Origin: Halomonas llamarensis
GTDB taxonomy: Bacteria; Pseudomonadota; Gammaproteobacteria; Pseudomonadales; Halomonadaceae
Reading direction: 5' to 3'
DNA: 64,000 bases
Assembly (NCBI RefSeq): GCF_023555005.1
Contig: NZ_JAMJPJ010000002.1
Coordinates: 124,001-188,000 of the forward strand
Shown here: positions 1 through 10,695 of the stretch, one piece after another
Layout of the letters: each line of letters begins with the position of its first letter
Position numbering within the stretch: position 1 is the stretch's first letter
Made by a program: the position numbers and the translations under genes
Notes under the pieces: generated by a model
Told to the model about the DNA's origin: nothing
What the model saw: the letters and a program-made list of their open reading frames with translations, nothing else
Database searches by the model: none

Positions 1-143
1 AGGCGACGAATGACCCAAGGGCCAAGCCATAAACAAAGCAGCAGCGCGGTGAGCGATGCTAAAATAACGCGCAGGGTCAGATAGTTAAATACTTGCAAAC
101 CCGGCTGATACTGCGTTAGAAAATTTGCCAAATGAAGTAACAT
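1..143 (-). CDS. mraY: MraY, phospho-MurNAc-pentapeptide transferase (N-terminal part)
   Basis: Only the first 47 codons are present; the gene runs off the left edge. MraY is an inner membrane enzyme that moves phospho-MurNAc-pentapeptide from UDP onto undecaprenyl phosphate to make lipid I. The visible N-terminus ([13 protein letters not shown], then a YLTLR segment and a hydrophobic stretch around residues 27-44 ending in LGPWVI) follows the start of E. coli MraY closely. The ATG at 143 lies 25 bases after the murF stop, so it is co-directed with murF in the usual division and cell wall gene order. The identification is firm despite the truncation. Confidence 0.9.
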   Translation of the reverse strand, partial: MLLHLANFLTQYQPGLQVFNYLTLRVILASLTALLLCLWLGPWVIRR

Positions 144-168
144 GAACGGCGGTTACCTTATAACATGG

Positions 169-1548
169 TTAACATGATGTGTCTGATTGTGTAGTGTCGT
201 GACGCAGCGCTTTAACCAGGCGCTCCATGCCGGCACTACGTGAACCTTTAACCAATAAACTGGCGTTGGGCGGCAACGTACTCATAAGATACTGCTCTAG
301 CGCCGCATAATCGTCAAAATGCTGCCCCTTACCAAACGCCTCACTGGCAGGCTTGGCCGCTTCACCCAAGGTCAGCAACTGATCAACGCCTAACCTTGCC
401 GCATAAGCCCCTACGTCCGCGTGTAATGCCGACGAATCAGCCCCCAGCTCTCCCATCGCGCCTAAAGCGCACCAACGTGGCCCTGGAAAACGCATGAGCG
501 CTTCTAGCGCTACTTTCACCGCACCAGGATTAGCGTTATAGGAGTCATCCAACAGCTGTCCGCCTCGTTGGTGCGACACTACCTGTAGGCGCCCCGGCAA
601 CGCCGATAAAGACGACAAACAGGCAACGACTTCATCGCTAGGCACGGCCAAACTCAGCGCTGCAGCGGCGGCGGCCAGGGCATTGAGCACATTATGCTCG
701 CCCACCAGCGCCAGCGTCACATGGCCTAACGTTTGCCTTTTTTTTACAAGCGTAAAAGCATAACGCCCTTGGGCATCACAAGAAAGCGCCTTGGCCGTCA
801 CCTCGGCGTCAGGGTGCAGACCGAAACTCACCACCTGCCTTGGCGCGGCACACTGCTGCCAAAAATGAAAGTAACGATCATCACGATTAAGCACCGCGAT
901 ACCGTCGGCCGATAAAGCGTGCAGAATTTCGCTTTTGGCCTGGGCAATGTGTCCCATCCCACCAAACTCACCCACGTGCGCCCCGGTCACATTGGTAATC
1001 ACCGCAAGCTGGGGCGACACTAAGGGGGCCGTCCAAGCGATTTCACCCAAGTGATTGGCCCCCAACTCGACGACGGCCGCACGATGCTCATCGTTTAACC
1101 CCAAAAGGGTTAACGGTGCGCCAATGTCGTTATTCAGATTTCCATGCGTTGCATGTACCGTGCCGTGCGCTTTCATTATCGCAGCAGTCATCTCTTTGAC
1201 CGTGGTCTTGCCGCTGTTGCCCGTGATGGCCACCACCAGCCCCTGCCAGCGCCTTCGCCACGCTTGGGCCAGTAACCCCAATGCCAAACGCGTATCCGCA
1301 CAGGTAACTTGGGGTAGCGGGCAATGCTCATCGCGCTCGGCCACCAGCGCCGCTACAGCGCCCTGCTCGTACGCCGAGGCAATAAACACGTGGCCGTCAA
1401 ACCGATCGCCTTTAAGGGCAACAAACAAACACCCCGGTACGATTTGACGCGAATCCGTCACCACCGTCGCCACCCTAAGCGCGACATCGCCTGCAGGGCA
1501 GCTGCCCCCCACCGCGATAGCGACATCACCCAGCGATAACGCTGTCAT
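169..1548 (-). CDS. murF: MurF, UDP-MurNAc-tripeptide:D-Ala-D-Ala ligase
   Basis: Cytoplasmic ATP-dependent ligase that adds D-Ala-D-Ala to UDP-MurNAc-tripeptide, the last soluble step of peptidoglycan precursor synthesis. The protein has 459 residues, a normal length. A TDSR motif at residues 31-34 marks the N-terminal UDP-binding domain. The ATP loop GNSGKTT is at 110-116, and the DDSYNANP motif typical of MurF lies in the C-terminal part. Its ATG overlaps the murE stop in an ATGA (4 bases), which suggests translational coupling. mraY follows after 25 bases. Confidence 0.96.
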   Translation of the reverse strand: MTALSLGDVAIAVGGSCPAGDVALRVATVVTDSRQIVPGCLFVALKGDRFDGHVFIASAYEQGAVAALVAERDEHCPLPQVTCADTRLALGLLAQAWRRRWQGLVVAITGNSGKTTVKEMTAAIMKAHGTVHATHGNLNNDIGAPLTLLGLNDEHRAAVVELGANHLGEIAWTAPLVSPQLAVITNVTGAHVGEFGGMGHIAQAKSEILHALSADGIAVLNRDDRYFHFWQQCAAPRQVVSFGLHPDAEVTAKALSCDAQGRYAFTLVKKRQTLGHVTLALVGEHNVLNALAAAAAALSLAVPSDEVVACLSSLSALPGRLQVVSHQRGGQLLDDSYNANPGAVKVALEALMRFPGPRWCALGAMGELGADSSALHADVGAYAARLGVDQLLTLGEAAKPASEAFGKGQHFDDYAALEQYLMSTLPPNASLLVKGSRSAGMERLVKALRHDTTQSDTSC

Positions 1549-3038
1549 GCCTGACCTCTTTCATCTAACGCCTTTTGTACTTCGTCGCTATCTAGATACG
1601 GCTCACGCACGCCATTAATCTCTTGGTAGGTTTCATGCCCTTTGCCGGCGACTAAAATGACATCATTGGGTGCGGCACTGGCCACCGCATACGCGATCGC
1701 TGCACGACGATCGCCTATCTCGGTAACGCTTTCCAGGTGATAAAAGCCCGCCATGATCTCTTGGCGAATCGCCGCTGCGGACTCGCTGCGTGGGTTGTCA
1801 TCGGTTACTACAGAGTAATCGGCATGTACCTCGGCGATTCGCGCCATATCGGCCCGCTTGCCGGTATCACGGTCACCGCCACAGCCAAACACGCACCACA
1901 GATGGCTGGAATGGCCCAAATGCGCCTTTAATGCTTCAAGCGCGTTATGTAACGCATCCGGCGTATGCGCGTAATCCACCACCACGCTTGGAGCGCCATC
2001 GCGCTGGTATAGCTCCATGCGCCCCGGCACCGGGGCTGTCTTCGCGGCGGCTTCCACTAGCGAATCGATGGTCTCACCCAAGCCATAAAGCGTAGCCATG
2101 GCCAGTAATATGTTATCGAGGTTAAAGCGCCCCATTAGCCCTAGATTGAGCACTTTTTCTTCATCAGGCGTGGCGATAACGGCATGCTGCCCTTTGGCGT
2201 GCGGTTGCCATTCAAGCACACGTAACGTCACCGCTTCATCTTGCCCAGTGGCTAATACCCGCACTGAATCGGCACACCCCGCAAGCATTAAACGCACCAA
2301 GGGGTCATCGCCGTTAACCACCGCACTCTCAAGCTCGGCACGACGAAAGAGCTTGGATTTCGCGGCGGCATAAGCCGCCATGCTGCCGTGGTAATCTAGA
2401 TGGTCGCGGGTGAGATTAGTAAAAACACCGACTTTGACATCCACCGCATCAAGTCGGTTTTGATCAAGCGCATGGGAAGAGGCTTCCAAGGCAATACGGC
2501 GTATGCCTTCATGCGCCATTTCACCAAGAGTCGCTTGTAGCGCCAGCGGCCCTGGTGTGGTTAAACCACTGTCCGCGAGCGCACCGACACGCCCCACCCC
2601 CAGCGTACCCACCACGCCAGCGGGCACACCCAACTGCTCACTCAAACCGGCGATATAATGTGTCACCGAGCTTTTGCCATTAGTGCCGGTTACTGCAATC
2701 ACATCAATGCTGCTTGGCACGTTAAATAAAGCACGGCCCAGTTCACCTAAGCGTAGCGACAAATAGGGCATAACCAGTACGCGCCCATCGAGATGCACCT
2801 CGCCATTGCGCGCGTGACTTAGCACCAACGCTGCACCGGCCTCTAGCGCTGTCTCAATAAAATCGCGCCCGTCGCGCTGACTCCCTGGAACCGCGACAAA
2901 AATATCACCCGGCTTAACTAAACGTGAATCGGTGATCAGCCGCACGCTATCGGCTAACTCTGGCAATGTGTCAGGCAACTTCGCTGCTGGCCATACCCGC
3001 TTGAGCGCCGTGATTACATCGCGTGAACTTAACGTCAT
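1545..3038 (-). CDS. murE: MurE, UDP-MurNAc-L-Ala-D-Glu:meso-DAP ligase
   Basis: Cytoplasmic Mur ligase that adds meso-diaminopimelate to UDP-MurNAc-dipeptide. The open frame extends 45 codons further upstream into ftsI. I chose the ATG at 3038 because it has a strong GGAAGGAG ribosome site about 7 bases upstream and begins where the family begins. This gives 497 residues. The ATP loop GTNGKSS is at 118-124. The DNPR motif in the C-terminal domain is the family signature for meso-DAP rather than lysine recognition. It starts 16 bases after the ftsI stop and overlaps murF by 4 bases. Confidence 0.96.
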   Translation of the reverse strand: MTLSSRDVITALKRVWPAAKLPDTLPELADSVRLITDSRLVKPGDIFVAVPGSQRDGRDFIETALEAGAALVLSHARNGEVHLDGRVLVMPYLSLRLGELGRALFNVPSSIDVIAVTGTNGKSSVTHYIAGLSEQLGVPAGVVGTLGVGRVGALADSGLTTPGPLALQATLGEMAHEGIRRIALEASSHALDQNRLDAVDVKVGVFTNLTRDHLDYHGSMAAYAAAKSKLFRRAELESAVVNGDDPLVRLMLAGCADSVRVLATGQDEAVTLRVLEWQPHAKGQHAVIATPDEEKVLNLGLMGRFNLDNILLAMATLYGLGETIDSLVEAAAKTAPVPGRMELYQRDGAPSVVVDYAHTPDALHNALEALKAHLGHSSHLWCVFGCGGDRDTGKRADMARIAEVHADYSVVTDDNPRSESAAAIRQEIMAGFYHLESVTEIGDRRAAIAYAVASAAPNDVILVAGKGHETYQEINGVREPYLDSDEVQKALDERGQA

Positions 3039-3054
3039 GCTTTCTCCTTCCAAC

Positions 3055-4761
3055 CTAAGGCGCCTCATGGTCCGGCGGAACATCCAACAGCCGCAGCGCG
3101 TTGCCAGTGACACTTGAAAACACCGGTGCGGCCACAGCGCCGCCGTAAATTTCACCGGCTTTGGGGTAATCAATCATAACAATGGTAACAATGCGCGGGT
3201 CAGAAATCGGGGCTACGCCAGCAAATACGCTTCGGTAGGCGTTGTCGGTATACCCTGACACCCCCGTTTTACGCGCTGTGCCAGTTTTGCCCCCAACGCG
3301 ATAACCTTCCACTCGCGCACGTCGCCCGCCTGAGTAAGGACCAATTGATGTTTCCAATATATGCAACAAATCGTTCGCCACATCAGGCTCAATAGAGGGG
3401 ATGCCTTCAGGCGCTTGCGTTAAGCGTAGCAAGGAAGGCGGCAGCCTAACGCCGTCGTTGGCAATCGCCGTATACGCACTCGCCAGCTGTAACGCTGAGA
3501 CAGATAAACCGTAACCATACGATAGCGCGGCTTTTTCACTGCGTGACCAGCGAATGGGTGCAGGCAAACTTCCTGACGACTCGCCGGGAAAACCTGTTCC
3601 TGGGTTATGCCCAAACCCCAGGTTGTTGTATTTCTCCCAAATCGCCGTATCACCAAGCGCCAATGCCAGTTTGGACATCCCGATATTTGAAGATTTTTCT
3701 AGAACTCCGGCTAAATCCAATTTGCCATAGTTACTTATGTCGTGAATGGTGAACTCATCCAAGCGCATCCAACCGGGCGAGGTGTCAACGACGGTAGCGA
3801 GGTCAAACTGGCTGCTTTCCAATACAGCCGCCATGGCTAACGGTTTCACCACAGACCCTGGCTCAAACACATCTACCACGGCTTGATTGCGCAGCCCGCG
3901 TGGGTCAAGGCCGGCACGGTTGTTAGGGTTATAGGATGGCAAGTTCGCCATCGCCAACACTTCGCCATTTCGCGCATCCATCATTACCACCACACCGCCA
4001 TCCGCGCGATGCTCCGCGACCGCCGCGCGTAACTCGCGGTACGCCATATACTGAAGGCGTTGATCAATAGCAAGGGTGAGCTCCCCGCCAGGCTCTGCCT
4101 CTTTCACCACGCCAAGCTCGCGGATCAAACGGCCGCGACGATCCTTAAGAACGCGTCGCTGCCCAGGGTGCCCAGCCAAGTAAGATTGATACGCAAGCTC
4201 CAACCCCTCCTGCCCTACATCATCTACGTTGGTCACGCCCAGAAGTTGAGCAGCGACCTCGCCGGCGGGGTAATAACGCTTGTACTCTTGCTGGGCGTAC
4301 ACACCAGGTGTGCGTAAATCTAAAATATGCTGAGCGGCCTGAGGGGTCATATGGCGGCGCAAGTACATGAATTCATGCTGGCTAAAACGTGTCAAACGCG
4401 CTTCAAAATCCAGTAGGTTCATACCTAATGCCTGCGCCAGCACGACTCGGCGCACGGGGTCTTCCGTCAACTTTTGCGGATTCGCCCATAGCGTCACTAC
4501 CGGCGTTGAAATCGCCAACGGTTCGCCGTTGCGATCAGTGATCATGCCGCGGTGTGCAGGAATAGCTTCATGGCGCAGTGTACGAGCGTCGCCTTGGCTT
4601 TGGAGAAAAGGGCGGTCAATGACTTGTAGCAGCGTAATACGCCCAATGAGCACCGCGGCAACCACGACAATGGCGCATAACACTAACAGAAAGCGTCCGC
4701 CAGCAAGCGGCGGCGCGATGGGAGCGGCACGCGAGGAGACACCACGGGCTCGGCGACTCAC
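3055..4761 (-). CDS. ftsI: FtsI (PBP3), septal peptidoglycan transpeptidase
   Basis: Class B penicillin-binding protein that cross-links septal peptidoglycan in the divisome. It has 568 residues, a single N-terminal membrane anchor (about residues 23-48) after an Arg-rich start, a non-catalytic dimerisation region, and a C-terminal transpeptidase domain. All three active-site motifs are present: SVVK with the acylated Ser303, SSN at 357-359, and KTGT at 492-495. It overlaps ftsL by 4 bases and precedes murE. No processed C-terminal extension is obvious. Confidence 0.96.
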   Translation of the reverse strand: MSRRARGVSSRAAPIAPPLAGGRFLLVLCAIVVVAAVLIGRITLLQVIDRPFLQSQGDARTLRHEAIPAHRGMITDRNGEPLAISTPVVTLWANPQKLTEDPVRRVVLAQALGMNLLDFEARLTRFSQHEFMYLRRHMTPQAAQHILDLRTPGVYAQQEYKRYYPAGEVAAQLLGVTNVDDVGQEGLELAYQSYLAGHPGQRRVLKDRRGRLIRELGVVKEAEPGGELTLAIDQRLQYMAYRELRAAVAEHRADGGVVVMMDARNGEVLAMANLPSYNPNNRAGLDPRGLRNQAVVDVFEPGSVVKPLAMAAVLESSQFDLATVVDTSPGWMRLDEFTIHDISNYGKLDLAGVLEKSSNIGMSKLALALGDTAIWEKYNNLGFGHNPGTGFPGESSGSLPAPIRWSRSEKAALSYGYGLSVSALQLASAYTAIANDGVRLPPSLLRLTQAPEGIPSIEPDVANDLLHILETSIGPYSGGRRARVEGYRVGGKTGTARKTGVSGYTDNAYRSVFAGVAPISDPRIVTIVMIDYPKAGEIYGGAVAAPVFSSVTGNALRLLDVPPDHEAP

Positions 4762-5093
4762 GGGCGAATCACCTCAACGTCATGGACATCAGGAATGCGC
4801 ATATTTAACCGTTCGGTCGCAATTTTCTCCACCCGAGCCGGGGTCGACCACGCACCATCTTCAAGCAACAGTTGCCCCCACTCGGTGTGCAGCTGATTTT
4901 TTTCCTGCTCTAAGCGCTGAAGCTCAGCAAACGCAACGCGCGTTTGATGCGTGGTGAGGACCACGGCTAGGCCGCTGCCAAGGCAAGCCAAAAACAATAG
5001 CGCATTAAAAATGGGCCAAAACCGCCAGCGTAAGCGAAATGGCCACTCGGCTCGCATTGATGCCGCCCACTGCTGAACATTGACCCTAGCCAT
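4758..5093 (-). CDS. ftsL: FtsL, divisome membrane protein
   Basis: Small bitopic inner membrane protein that forms the FtsQLB complex and helps activate FtsWI. It has 111 residues: a short cytoplasmic basic and aromatic segment, one transmembrane helix at about residues 28-47, then a periplasmic heptad-like region rich in Glu, Gln and Leu (about 50-80) as expected for the FtsB-pairing coiled coil. The sequence is poorly conserved in this family, so the call rests on size, topology and its place between rsmH and ftsI, with 4-base overlap into ftsI. Confidence 0.9.
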   Translation of the reverse strand: MARVNVQQWAASMRAEWPFRLRWRFWPIFNALLFLACLGSGLAVVLTTHQTRVAFAELQRLEQEKNQLHTEWGQLLLEDGAWSTPARVEKIATERLNMRIPDVHDVEVIRP

Positions 5094-5096
5094 TAG

Positions 5097-6056
5097 TTAC
5101 GCCCGTTTACGCGCTGCACGCATAACCGCGCTACGCGCACGTGGGTTTTCCGCCACCTCTTCCTGAGAGGGGCGCTGACCTTTCCCCAGCGCCTCTAAGC
5201 GGCGGTTGAGCTGATCGTCGCGAATAGGCACACCGCGCGGTAAATGTGTGTCACCACGCACGTGATGACGGATAAAACGCTTCACACGCCGATCTTCCAG
5301 CGAGTGAAAACTGATCACCACCAAGTGACCACCAGGAGCAAGCGCTTCAAGGGCGGCATCAAGGGCGGCATCCAGCTGCTCTAACTCACCATTTAAGTAA
5401 ATACGCAAGCCTTGAAACGCTTTGGTCGCTGGATGGCGACCCTTTTCCCATGCCGGGTGGGCGGTTTTGAGCACCTCGGCAAGATCAACGGTGTGGGTAA
5501 AAGGCTGCTCACGGCGCCGATTTACAACGGCACGGGCAAGGCGTTTACCAAAGCGCTCTTCGCCGTAGGTTTTGAATACATGGGCAATATCGGTTTCACT
5601 GGCATAGGCGAGGAATTCTGCTGCACTTTCGCCATGAGCAGGATCCATGCGCATATCAAGCGGACCATTGCGCATGAAGCTAAAACCGCGCTCAGGGTCA
5701 TCAAGCTGCGGCGAAGAAACCCCCACATCGAGCAGAATCCCAGCAAGCTTGCCGTAAACGTTTTGTTCGCGGGCAACATCGACTAAGCACGCAAAGTCGC
5801 GCTGTACCATAGCAAAACGCGAATCAGTAATATCCGCCGCCGCCGCAACCGCCTGAGGATCTCGATCCATTGCAATTAAACGCCCGCTGTCATTCAGGCG
5901 CGATAAAATCACTCGCGAGTGCCCGCCCCGCCCAAAGGTGCCATCCAGGTAGATACCCTCCGGTTGATGCACGAGCACATCGACGGCACCGTCGAGGAGC
6001 ACGCTGGTATGCTGAAATTGGGAAGAAGTAACAGGGTCAGCGTCGGATGACGGCAT
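5097..6056 (-). CDS. rsmH: RsmH, 16S rRNA m4C1402 methyltransferase
   Basis: SAM-dependent enzyme that N4-methylates C1402 of 16S rRNA; it pairs functionally with RsmI, which modifies the 2'-O of the same nucleotide and is encoded just upstream. The SAM-binding segment [12 protein letters not shown] and the [11 protein letters not shown] start region are typical. The frame is open 13 codons further upstream, but the ATG at 6056 matches the family N-terminus and gives 319 residues. The ribosome site is weak. It is the first protein gene after rnpB; there is no mraZ between. Confidence 0.95.
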   Translation of the reverse strand: MPSSDADPVTSSQFQHTSVLLDGAVDVLVHQPEGIYLDGTFGRGGHSRVILSRLNDSGRLIAMDRDPQAVAAAADITDSRFAMVQRDFACLVDVAREQNVYGKLAGILLDVGVSSPQLDDPERGFSFMRNGPLDMRMDPAHGESAAEFLAYASETDIAHVFKTYGEERFGKRLARAVVNRRREQPFTHTVDLAEVLKTAHPAWEKGRHPATKAFQGLRIYLNGELEQLDAALDAALEALAPGGHLVVISFHSLEDRRVKRFIRHHVRGDTHLPRGVPIRDDQLNRRLEALGKGQRPSQEEVAENPRARSAVMRAARKRA

Positions 6057-6104
6057 AGTACACTCACAAGGTAATAAGAGGACGCGCCAAGGCACGCCCT
6101 TATA

Positions 6105-6460
<356 letters not shown>

Positions 6461-6464
6461 AATA

Positions 6465-6493
6465 AGCATACCAGTGCCCCCGCCCAGCCTCAA
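6465..6493 (-). promoter_or_regulatory. Sigma-70-type promoter of rnpB, overlapping the rsmI stop codon
   Basis: On the minus strand TTGAGG (6488-6493) and TATGCT (6465-6470) are separated by exactly 17 bases and lie a few bases upstream of the inferred rnpB 5' end near 6459. The TGA stop of rsmI (6490-6492) is inside the -35 box. This is a sequence match only. Confidence 0.65.
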
Positions 6494-7374
6494 TCCTCGC
6501 TTTTCATTGCTTGTAGACGGGCATACCACGCTTGCTTGCGTCCGCCGAACACACGGGCCGCCACAGCGGCGCCTTGTTTAACGCCAACACTCTCGGCTAA
6601 TAGCGCATTTAACAGCATATCTTCTGAAAATGCCTGCTGGTTTTGCTCGCCATTGGGTGGCGCACCTTGAACAATCACCACAAACTCGCCCCTGGCTTGG
6701 TTGGGGTCCTCTTCTAATTGAGTCAGTAGCGCACCAGGGGTACCGCTCAAAAAAGTTTCGAATGCCTTGGTTAGCTCGCGAGCGAGCACTACGTCACGCT
6801 CTCCCATCACCTCATTGAGCGCCGTTAGCGTATGTACAATACGATGTGGAGATTCGTAAAACACAAGCGTGGCTTCGTGCGCCAACCACTGCTCAAGCGC
6901 CTGTTTCCGCGCCGTAGGCTTGGCAGGCAAAAAACCCGCAAAGGTAAATCGGTCAGTGGGTAGCCCTGCTCCTGATAGCGCCGTAATCAGCGCTGAAGGG
7001 CCGGGCACCGGTACGATACGCCGTCCCCGCTCGCGCAGCGCTCGCACAAGCACAAAGCCGGGATCGCTAATCAGCGGTGTGCCAGCATCGCTAATCAAGG
7101 CGATATCTTCGCCCGCCGCGAGATAGCGGTCGAGTTGCTCTACACGGTGGGACTCATTGTGGTCATGCAAGGATAGCATCGGCACATTGAGCCCCAGATG
7201 CGCTAAAAGCCGCCCACTGTGGCGCGTATCTTCAGCGGCAATTCGCGCTACACTACCCAGCGTTTGGGCAGCGCGGGGCGAGAGGTCTTGCAAATTCCCA
7301 ATCGGTGTAGCAACCACGTACAATGTTCCTTGATGCGACCCTGAATGCGATGTACCCGTATGACCGTGTGTCAT
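6490..7374 (-). CDS. rsmI: RsmI, 16S rRNA 2'-O-ribose C1402 methyltransferase
   Basis: Tetrapyrrole-methylase-fold SAM enzyme that methylates the ribose of C1402 in 16S rRNA. It has 294 residues with the family motifs VVATPIGNLQDLS near residue 21, AEDTRHS, and SDAGTPLISDPG. The ATG at 7374 has an AGGAG site six bases upstream. It is transcribed divergently from lpoA across a 56-base gap. Its 3' end runs into the rnpB promoter, so rnpB can be transcribed both from its own promoter and by read-through. Confidence 0.96.
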   Translation of the reverse strand: MTHGHTGTSHSGSHQGTLYVVATPIGNLQDLSPRAAQTLGSVARIAAEDTRHSGRLLAHLGLNVPMLSLHDHNESHRVEQLDRYLAAGEDIALISDAGTPLISDPGFVLVRALRERGRRIVPVPGPSALITALSGAGLPTDRFTFAGFLPAKPTARKQALEQWLAHEATLVFYESPHRIVHTLTALNEVMGERDVVLARELTKAFETFLSGTPGALLTQLEEDPNQARGEFVVIVQGAPPNGEQNQQAFSEDMLLNALLAESVGVKQGAAVAARVFGGRKQAWYARLQAMKSED

Positions 7375-7430
7375 CTAAACTCCTGATGAACGAAAAAATG
7401 GCAGCGCCAATGGCAACTAAGGAAGGATAC

Positions 7431-8928
7431 ATGAAACCGCTATATCGTGGCTTACTCACCCTGACGCTTACTGCCCTTTTTATGGCGGGATGCGCTGTTC
7501 AGCAACCACTTGGCGTAGTCGACCGCGTTCCGGATCAGGACCCGAACCGCCTACTTAGCCAGGCCCAAGAGCAAACACCTGCCCAAGCGGCACAAACCCG
7601 CCTAGAAGCCGCTAACATCTACGCTCGCCAAGGGCAGCGCAATAAAGCCTTTGTCACAGCGGATGAATTGGATCCACAAAAGTTGTCCGAACCTGACCGC
7701 GTGCGCTGGGCGCTACTCTACTCCGGGCTTGCTCGCGCGCTTGATGAGCCTCGCGCTGTTTTGAAGGCCGCCACTGTGCTCAATCAGGAATTAGGCATGT
7801 CGGCTGAGCAGCAGCAAACCCTGCAAGAGCGCAGACGCTGGGCGCAGGATGCGGTTGACCAACTTGACCCCGAACGCTTTTCCCTCCCTGAATTCAGTGC
7901 AGACGTAAAACGTATTGCCGTGTATTTACCCGAATCAGGACCGCTGGACAATGTCGCCTCGGTGATTGCCACTGCGATGCGCCAGCATCACGACGTGCAA
8001 AATAGCGATGTGCAGCTACATTTTATCGATGCCTCTCGACACAGCCTTGACGCGCTTTACGACCGCGCCGAGCAAATGGGGGCTCAAATCGTCATCGGGC
8101 CACTCGACAAAAATCAAGTGACAGCGCTTGAACAGCGCCAAAGCGTGCCGCTACCCACCTTGGCACTCAATTACGGCAAGAGTCGAAATAACCAAGCGAC
8201 ACGGCTATTTCAGTTCGGCCTTTCCGCAGAAGACGAAGCCCGTCAAGCGGCACAGCGCGCATGGCAAGATGGCCATCGGCAAATGGTGATCATGGTGCCT
8301 GATAATGACTGGGGCCGCCGGGTAGGCGAAGCCTTCTGGAACGAGTGGAGCGCGCAAGGAGGAGACGTTGCTAACGCCGTGCGCTATAACCCCAAGAGTT
8401 CGGTCTCCAATTCAGTTAAAACCGCGCTTAACGTTCGCGGTGAGCGCGCTCAACTGAATAATATTGATGCGCTCTTTCTTCTCGCCGTTCCCGATTATGC
8501 ACGTCAAATTCCCCCTACCCTCGACTACTACTACGCGCCGAATTTACCTATTTACGCCACCTCTCATCTACACGATGGTCAGCACCAGCCTCGCTTGGAC
8601 CAAGACCTCGACGACGTAATGTTTATGGATATCCCTTGGCAAATTCCAGACGCGGCCGTAGGAGGCGAAGAAGTCCTACCCTTTTACACCACATACCGAA
8701 CAATGCGCGAAGAGGGTGATGCCTCAATGTTCAGCCTAATGGCCATGGGGGTAGATGCCTTCGAAATCGCAACCAATTTGACAGTATTAACCGGCGCAGA
8801 AAGCCTTAATGGCGCAACCGGGCGGCTTTACTTAACCGCAGACGGCCGCATCTATCGCGAACTGCCGTGGGCGAAGTTTCAAAATGGGACGCCAGCGCCA
8901 ATTCTTATTCCGGGGCTATCGACACCTG

Positions 8929-8939
<11 letters not shown>
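7431..8939 (+). CDS. lpoA: LpoA-type outer membrane lipoprotein, activator of PBP1a
   Basis: LppC/LpoA family lipoprotein. In E. coli LpoA sits in the outer membrane and stimulates the peptidoglycan synthase PBP1a. The frame is open 36 codons upstream, but the ATG at 7431 has a GGAAGGAT ribosome site and gives a proper lipoprotein signal, with lipobox LFMAGC and Cys21 as the lipidated residue. The 502-residue product has a helical, TPR-like N-terminal part (about 30-150) and a periplasmic-binding-protein-like C-terminal part (about 165-490). It heads the lpoA-yraN-diaA-dolP group. Confidence 0.92.
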
Positions 8940-9916
<977 letters not shown>

Positions 9917-9990
9917 TATGGTCACCTGCTCCACCAACATGTATCGCATTGGTTAAAACTCAATACTTCATCATTTTTAAGGAGCTTTCT

Positions 9991-10566
9991 ATGCCCTTTG
10001 CCTCTTCTTCTTCACGCTGGTTAACGACTGCCTTGCTTTGCGGGCTATTAACTCTTAGTGGATGCGCGACCCATACTGCGTCAAATCCCTCTAACTACGG
10101 CAACAGAGGTAGCGATGTAGAGGCGGTTGATTCAGTTATCGAGCAACAAGTCGATAAAGCCCTGGCACGCACCGACGGCCGCCTTGACGACGCACGCATA
10201 CGCCCACACAGCTACAACGGTGTTGTTTTGTTAGTGGGTCAAGTCCCAAGTGAAGAGCTTCGTGAGATGGCCAGCAACGTCACCCGTGATATACGCGGCG
10301 TTGAGGAGGTTCACAATGAACTAACGATCGCTGCTCGCTTACCTGCAGGCCAGCGTTTGACCGATAGCTGGCTAACAACCAATGTCGTCAGCCAGCTAGC
10401 CACAAATGAGCGTATTGACTCCTCTAAGCTAAAAGTAACAACCGAAAATGCAAGCGTTTACTTAATGGGCATTGTTTCTCGCAGCGAAGCAGACCGTATT
10501 GTGGCTGCCGCATCGAACGTAAGAGGTGTACAACGAATTGTTAAAGTCTTTGAATACCTAGACTAA
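9991..10566 (+). CDS. dolP: DolP (YraP)-like outer membrane lipoprotein with two BON domains
   Basis: Lipoprotein with two tandem BON domains (about residues 43-110 and 120-190). In E. coli DolP supports outer membrane integrity and septal peptidoglycan hydrolysis. The ATG at 9991 is chosen over an in-frame start at 9949 because AAGGAG lies 7 bases upstream and it yields a lipoprotein signal with lipobox LSGC, Cys25. The product has 191 residues. In E. coli the gene belongs to the sigma-E regulon; I do not see a clear sigma-E promoter here. Confidence 0.9.
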   Translation: MPFASSSSRWLTTALLCGLLTLSGCATHTASNPSNYGNRGSDVEAVDSVIEQQVDKALARTDGRLDDARIRPHSYNGVVLLVGQVPSEELREMASNVTRDIRGVEEVHNELTIAARLPAGQRLTDSWLTTNVVSQLATNERIDSSKLKVTTENASVYLMGIVSRSEADRIVAAASNVRGVQRIVKVFEYLD

Positions 10567-10621
10567 CGCACCATTCGCTCTTAAGAGGCTTTTTTCTCGC
10601 TTTTAAAATAGCTCTCTCTTT

Positions 10622-10666
10622 TCAAACAACTAGGCCTCGATACTATATCGAGGCCTAGGTGTTTGA
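10622..10666. terminator. Long perfect hairpin between convergent dolP and sspB
   Basis: CTAGGCCTCGAT (10630-10641) and ATCGAGGCCTAG (10647-10658) form a perfect 12-pair stem with a five-base loop. After one mismatch (A10629 with G10659) the stem continues for seven more pairs (TCAAACA with TGTTTGA). No long T run follows on either strand, although TTTTTT occurs at 10590-10595 just after dolP. A bidirectional terminator or mRNA end stabiliser is the likely role. Confidence 0.6.
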
Positions 10667-10695
10667 GGCGATAATCGTAAGTTCCGTCGGCTACC

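Noticed and set aside
3039-3173. Longer N-terminus of MurE
   Set aside because: The extra 45 codons overlap ftsI, do not look like MurE, and lie upstream of a strong ribosome site at the ATG at 3038.
9917-9990. Sigma-E promoter before dolP as in E. coli
   Set aside because: No GAACTT-like -35 box with a suitable TCTGA-like -10 box was found in the gap.
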